Origin: Granulicella sibirica
GTDB taxonomy: Bacteria > Acidobacteriota > Terriglobia > Terriglobales > Acidobacteriaceae
Length of the DNA: 64,000 nucleotides
Assembly: GCF_004115155.1 (NCBI RefSeq)
Contig: NZ_RDSM01000001.1
Coordinates: 124,001-188,000 of the forward strand
Direction of reading: 5' to 3'
In this document: one piece after another, positions 60,067 through 64,000 of the stretch
Layout of the letters: every line of letters begins with the position of its first letter
How positions within the stretch are numbered: the stretch's first letter is position 1
Translations under genes and position numbers: made by a program
The notes under the pieces: model-generated
Database searches by the model: none
What the model saw: the letters and a program-made list of their open reading frames with translations, nothing else
What the model was told of the DNA's origin: nothing

Positions 60067-63000
60067 ATGCCGGACGCACCAAATACCCCCGAGTCCAAGC
60101 CACTGAAGGCCACGCTGAACCTGCCCCAGACGACCTTCTCCATGAAGGCGAATCTTCCGGTCAACGAGCCCATTCGCCTGGAGGCGTGGGCCAAAGAGGA
60201 TCTCTACGGCCAGATTCGCGCCGCCCGTACCGGTTCGCCCAAATACATCCTGCACGACGGACCGCCGTATGCGAACGGTGCGATTCACCTCGGGCATGCG
60301 CTGAACAAGTGCATCAAGGACTTCGTGGTCAAGACGAAGACGATGGCCGGCTTCGACGCCCCCTACGTTCCGGGCTGGGATTGCCATGGGTTGCCGATCG
60401 AGATCAAGGTGGACGAGCAGCTTGGGCGCAAGAAACTTGACATGGACCCCGTGGCGGTCCGCAAGGCCTGCCGGGCCTATGCGGAGAAGTACGTCGACCT
60501 GCAGCGGTCGCAGTTTCAGCGGCTTGGGGTGTTCGGACGCTGGGACAACCCGTACAAGACGATGTCGTTCGAGTACGAGGCGGCAATCGTCGAGACGTTT
60601 TACGAGTTCTACGAGCGGGAGTTCGTCTACAAAGGCCTGAAGCCGGTGTTCTGGTGCATCCACGACCGCACCGCGCTGGCCGAAGCCGAGGTGGAGTACG
60701 AGCAGCACACCAGCCCGTCCATCTACGTGCGGTATGCGCTGACGGGCGACGCGACCGCCATCGATCCAGCGTTTGCCGATCTGAGTGGGCAAGCCGGACC
60801 GGTCTACACGATCATCTGGACCACGACGCCCTGGACGATCCCGGCCTCGCAGGCTGTAGCGTTCAATCCCGAGATGGAGTACGTCGCGCTGGCCTGCGCG
60901 GGTGGCACCTACATCATCGCCGAGGCGTTGCTTGCGTCGGTCGTTGCCGCGTGCGATCTGAAGTCGGCTGCGGCTCCCGATGAGGCGGCGACGCAGGCTG
61001 ACGTTCTCGTTCGGTTCGCCGGAAGCCGCATGGAGGGTGCGACCTTCCAGCATCCCTTCCTTGACCGCTCGATCCTTGGAGTCAACGCGCCCTACGTGAC
61101 GGCGGAACAGGGTACCGGCGCGGTCCACACATCGCCCGCGCACGGCGTCGATGACTTCTACACCGGCAAGCGCTACAACTTGCCGGAGCTTCAGTACGTC
61201 GACAACGCGGGGAAGCAGAAGAATACGAACGGGCAGCCCTATGAAGACCTTACCGTCTTCAAATCGAACCCGGTGATCACGGAGATCCTGCGGGAGTCAG
61301 GTGCGCTGCTGAGTGCATCGACCCTGCTGCACTCGTATCCCCACTGCTGGCGCTGCCACAATCCAGTGATCGTCCGCGCGACCGAGCAGTGGTTTATCGC
61401 GATGGAGACGCCGATGCACGCCGCGGTGTCCGAAGAGGAGACGCAGGAGGTCATTGCCGAGACCCTTGCCGCCGATCCCGACGCAACCGCTGTCGAGCTT
61501 CCGCCGACCCGGATGACAACGTTTCGGCAGAGGACGCTCGAAGAGATCAAGCGCGTGAATTGGGATCCCTCCTGGGGCGAGGAGCGTATCTCGAACATGA
61601 TCGCGACACGTCCGGACTGGTGCATCTCGCGCCAGCGCATCTGGGGCGTGCCGATTGCCGTCTTCCTGTGCTGCAAGTGCAGCACGCCGCTGCGCAATCC
61701 TGCCATCAACGCAAAGGTCGTCGACCTCTTCCGCAAGGAGGGGGCCGATGCCTGGTACGTGCACTCTCCTGAGCAGCTTCTTCCGGCGGGTACGGCCTGC
61801 GCACAGTGCGGCAACGCCGATACGACGGAGTTCCGGAAGGAGATGGATATCCTCGACGTCTGGTTTGAGTCGGGTGCGAGCTGGCATGCGGTGCTCGACA
61901 TCGAGCCCGAGCTTGAGTTTCCTGCCGACCTCTACACCGAGGGCGGCGACCAGCATCGCGGCTGGTTCCATTCCTCCCTGCTGACGTCGGTCGCCGTGCG
62001 TGAAGAGGCTCCATACAAGATGGTCGCCACTTCGGGCTGGACACTCGATGAGCAGGGGCGTGCCTTCTCGAAGTCGCTCGGGAACGGCGTCGACCCGGTG
62101 GATGTAGCGAAGAGGCTGGGCGGCGAGATCATCCGGCTTTGGGTGGCGTCGGTCGACTTCCGCGAGGATGTCGCCGCATCCGAATCCCTGATGCAGCGGG
62201 TGAGCGACAACTACCGCAAGCTACGCAACACGCTGCGCTTCCTCCTGAGCAACATCCACGACTTCAACCCGGCAACCGATGCGATCACGGAGTTTGCGAA
62301 GCTCGAGCCGCTCGACCAGCACATCCTTTCGCGAACGGCCGAGCTTGATGCGAAGATCCGGCACGCCTACGACACCTTCGAGTTTCACCGGGCGTACCAC
62401 GCACTGAACGAGTACGTGAACACGGACCTTTCGGCGCTATACCTCGATGTCCTGAAAGATCGCCTTTATACGCTTGCCCCGAACGCTCCAGCAAGACGTT
62501 CCGCGCAGACCGCTTTGTGGCGCATCGCCGAGACGCTGACGCGCCTTGTGGCTCCGATCCTGAGCTTCACGGCGGAAGAGGTCTGGGCGCATCTGCCGAA
62601 GATTGAAGGGCGCGAGGCGAGCGTCCATGTGGCACTGTTCCCGAATATGCAGGACATCATTCCGGGCAGCGTGAAGCAGATCGAGGAAGACTGGAAGCAG
62701 CTTCTCGCAATTCGCGTTCCCGCGCTCAAGGCTCTCGAAGAGGCACGGAATGAGAAGCTGATCGGCAAGGGACTCGAGGCCTCGATCCGCTTTGAGGTCT
62801 CCGATTCCGATGCCGCAACGTATGACCTGCTTGCGCGCTACGGGGCGAGTCTTCCGGAACTGATGAACGTCTCCTCGGTCGAGGTAGCGCGCGTCTCGAC
62901 GCTTGCCGGCGCGCCTCTGCTCGAGACGACTGCAAAGTTCGCAAGCGGAATCAAGTGCGAGCGCTGCTGGCGCTATACCGAAGATGTAGGCCAGGATGGC

Positions 63001-63093
63001 AGGTTTCCGACCGTGTGTGAACGCTGCTCCGAGGCCCTGATCGCCATCGGATATCCGCCGTACGACGCGCCGCCGAGCTCGGAGGCTGCCTGA
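60067..63093 (+). CDS. ileS: Isoleucyl-tRNA synthetase
   Basis: 1008-residue class Ia synthetase charging tRNA-Ile. HIGH-type motif HLGH at about 74-77 (PPYANGAIHLGHALNKCIKD), editing domain CP1 (about 220-440, with WTTTPWTIPASQAVAFNPEM and the editing TEQGTGAVHTSPAHGVDDF), KMSKS-type motif in GRAFSKSLGNGVDP (about 666), anticodon-binding domain, and a C-terminal zinc finger (CERCWRYTEDVG ... VCERC). The architecture is the bacterial IleS1 type. GAGGAAAGC precedes the ATG. It lies two bases before lspA, a well-known bacterial gene pair. Confidence 0.98.
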   Translation: MPDAPNTPESKPLKATLNLPQTTFSMKANLPVNEPIRLEAWAKEDLYGQIRAARTGSPKYILHDGPPYANGAIHLGHALNKCIKDFVVKTKTMAGFDAPYVPGWDCHGLPIEIKVDEQLGRKKLDMDPVAVRKACRAYAEKYVDLQRSQFQRLGVFGRWDNPYKTMSFEYEAAIVETFYEFYEREFVYKGLKPVFWCIHDRTALAEAEVEYEQHTSPSIYVRYALTGDATAIDPAFADLSGQAGPVYTIIWTTTPWTIPASQAVAFNPEMEYVALACAGGTYIIAEALLASVVAACDLKSAAAPDEAATQADVLVRFAGSRMEGATFQHPFLDRSILGVNAPYVTAEQGTGAVHTSPAHGVDDFYTGKRYNLPELQYVDNAGKQKNTNGQPYEDLTVFKSNPVITEILRESGALLSASTLLHSYPHCWRCHNPVIVRATEQWFIAMETPMHAAVSEEETQEVIAETLAADPDATAVELPPTRMTTFRQRTLEEIKRVNWDPSWGEERISNMIATRPDWCISRQRIWGVPIAVFLCCKCSTPLRNPAINAKVVDLFRKEGADAWYVHSPEQLLPAGTACAQCGNADTTEFRKEMDILDVWFESGASWHAVLDIEPELEFPADLYTEGGDQHRGWFHSSLLTSVAVREEAPYKMVATSGWTLDEQGRAFSKSLGNGVDPVDVAKRLGGEIIRLWVASVDFREDVAASESLMQRVSDNYRKLRNTLRFLLSNIHDFNPATDAITEFAKLEPLDQHILSRTAELDAKIRHAYDTFEFHRAYHALNEYVNTDLSALYLDVLKDRLYTLAPNAPARRSAQTALWRIAETLTRLVAPILSFTAEEVWAHLPKIEGREASVHVALFPNMQDIIPGSVKQIEEDWKQLLAIRVPALKALEEARNEKLIGKGLEASIRFEVSDSDAATYDLLARYGASLPELMNVSSVEVARVSTLAGAPLLETTAKFASGIKCERCWRYTEDVGQDGRFPTVCERCSEALIAIGYPPYDAPPSSEAA

Positions 63094-63095
63094 CC

Positions 63096-63632
63096 ATGTC
63101 CACCTCTGAAACCACCATGCCTGACCACTTTGTCGAAGCACGCGGCACGGATCGCCGGCCGATCCTGTTTGCGATCGCCGCACTGATCATCCTGCTCGAT
63201 CGACTGTCGAAACTGTGGATCATCGCCAATATCCGCTCGGGATACGGGAAGGTCATCATCCCGAATTTCTTCCGGCTGGACCATGTGTTGAACACAGGCG
63301 CGGCGTTCAGCATCTTCGCCGATTCCCTGTCGCCCCTTGCGGTGCGCTACTCGTTGATCGGCTTCTCAATCTTCGCGATCCTGGTCGTCGTGGTGATGAT
63401 CTGGCGCGCGGGGCGGGTGATCACGCTCTCGACCGTCGCGCTGGCGCTCATTCTGGGCGGTGCGATTGGGAACCTCTACGACCGTATGGTTTACCTGCAC
63501 GTCGTTGACTTTCTTGAGTTCCATATCAAGACGCACTTCTGGCCCAGTTTCAATGTGGCAGATTCGGCGATTGTGGTGGGGGCTTGCCTGCTTTTTCTGG
63601 AGATTTTGCTTCCTCAGAGGTCCGAGACCTAG
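63096..63632 (+). CDS. lspA: Signal peptidase II (prolipoprotein signal peptidase)
   Basis: 178-residue inner-membrane aspartyl protease that cleaves the signal peptide of lipoproteins after lipidation. Four membrane segments, with the conserved N-terminal LDRLSKLWI (usual LDQxTK variant), the NTGAAFSI motif, and both catalytic aspartates: GGAIGNLYDRMVYLHVVDFL and FNVADSAIVVGA. It starts two bases after ileS; the ATG at 63117 is an alternative that removes seven residues. Length is standard. Confidence 0.97.
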   Translation: MSTSETTMPDHFVEARGTDRRPILFAIAALIILLDRLSKLWIIANIRSGYGKVIIPNFFRLDHVLNTGAAFSIFADSLSPLAVRYSLIGFSIFAILVVVVMIWRAGRVITLSTVALALILGGAIGNLYDRMVYLHVVDFLEFHIKTHFWPSFNVADSAIVVGACLLFLEILLPQRSET

Positions 63633-63681
63633 CTCTTGCATTTTTCGACGCACCACTCCATGCTTCCTCAAGGAGTCTTCT

Positions 63682-63927
63682 ATGGCAGCTATCTATCTCC
63701 CCGAGGATGTCCAGGCCGTCGTTGATGCGGAAGTGCGCGAACTCAAGCTTTCCGGTGCGGCGGAGTACGTGAGCCGCCTCATCCGTCAAGAACAGAAACG
63801 TCGGGCGAAAGAGCAGCTCGAGAACCTTGTGATCGAGGGGATCGAATCCGGTGACGAGGTCGAGATGACGGCGGAGTCCTGGCGTGAACTGCGCCTGGAG
63901 CTTCACAGGCAAGCCGGTATTGATTAG
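63682..63927 (+). CDS. ParD-like antitoxin (ribbon-helix-helix)
   Basis: 81-residue putative antitoxin. The N-terminus (MAAIYLPEDVQAVVDAEVRE) fits a ribbon-helix-helix DNA-binding fold, followed by helical sequence (AAEYVSRLIRQEQKRRAKEQ) and the acidic, toxin-wrapping tail (IEGIESGDEVEMTAESWREL). The ATG at 63682 has AAGGAG 7 bases upstream. Its stop overlaps the GTG start of the next gene (TAGTG), the usual translational coupling of toxin-antitoxin pairs. Such RHH antitoxins normally bind their own promoter. Confidence 0.85.
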   Translation: MAAIYLPEDVQAVVDAEVRELKLSGAAEYVSRLIRQEQKRRAKEQLENLVIEGIESGDEVEMTAESWRELRLELHRQAGID

Positions 63928-64000
63928 TGCGTGTCGTCGCCCGGCGTCCCAAGGCCATCCGCGACATCGAAGATCAGTGGTTTTACCTGCTTGAGCACGG
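63927..64000 (+). CDS. RelE/ParE-family toxin, 5' part
   Basis: Only 24 codons lie in the window. From the GTG at 63927 they read VVARRPKAIRDIEDQWFYLL, which matches the start of ParE-type toxins (strand, then amphipathic helix beginning AxxDIEExxxYL). Overlap with the antitoxin stop and gene order antitoxin-toxin support the assignment. ParE toxins poison gyrase; RelE types cut mRNA; the subtype cannot be judged from this fragment. Confidence 0.75.
   Translation, partial: MRVVARRPKAIRDIEDQWFYLLEH

Noticed and set aside
59848..61143. Minus-strand open frame of 431 codons
   Set aside because: Mostly antisense to ileS, no recognisable domain or ribosome site.
1..64000. CRISPR arrays, rRNA genes, phage modules
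   Set aside because: No regularly spaced direct repeats, rRNA-like stretches or phage structural genes were seen.

Overview
The window looks like chromosomal DNA of an Acidobacteriota species (class Terriglobia, Granulicella/Terriglobus/Edaphobacter type). The clues are a carboxypeptidase-regulatory-domain TonB receptor of the Oar-like type, a long ADOP-type orphan FtsX permease, dense GC-rich genes with long meaningless antisense frames, and dispersed hairpin repeats between genes. This placement is inference from gene content; no rRNA gene is present.

Layout. 1-3.3 kb: 5' part of an outer-membrane TonB receptor preceded by an HTH-TOBE regulator. 3.5-7.3 kb: LacI regulator with two CRE-like operators, a GT4 glycosyltransferase and a polysaccharide flippase. 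7.3-9 kb: thiS, an unknown gene and thiD. 9-14.1 kb: three orphan MacB/FtsX-type permeases. 14.2-17 kb: secreted glutathione peroxidase, a repeat-rich gap and a secreted unknown protein. About 17.1-19.4 kb: IS91-family element with a tyrosine recombinase and a twice-frameshifted transposase. 19.7-22.9 kb: amidinotransferase-fold hydrolase, zinc-ribbon protein, stand-alone receiver, Tat-exported M24 peptidase. 23.4-35 kb: RecQ with three HRDC domains, thioesterase, GT2, MFS, and an AddB/AddA-like helicase-nuclease pair. 35-38.8 kb: phoB-phoR-pstB-phoU without pstSCA; PstB has Glu in its P-loop. 39-41.2 kb: receiver and CHASE3-type histidine kinase.

41.2-47.4 kb is a compact minus-strand operon: a soluble PRC/MgtE_N/CBS protein, a CgeB-like glycosyltransferase, a GMC oxidoreductase, an aldo/keto reductase and an Nramp-related permease whose metal motifs are DAGG and TPW instead of DPGN and MPH. 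I propose that the first and last genes form a split, Mg2+-gated transport system. This is the best candidate for an undescribed system here.

47.4-58.7 kb: M13 peptidase, RsbW/RsbV-type switch, LemA and TPM proteins, holB, Sua5, CYTH phosphatase, then a structured leader whose last hairpin masks the Shine-Dalgarno of a small TonB-domain gene lacking any ATG/GTG/TTG at the expected start, followed by a chemoreceptor and a GAF histidine kinase. 58.7-64 kb: glycine-rich TonB, ileS-lspA, and a ParD/ParE-like pair cut by the window end.

Regulation and signalling are abundant: two receivers, three histidine kinases plus PhoB, a chemoreceptor and a partner-switching pair. No CRISPR array, rRNA or convincing tRNA was seen.
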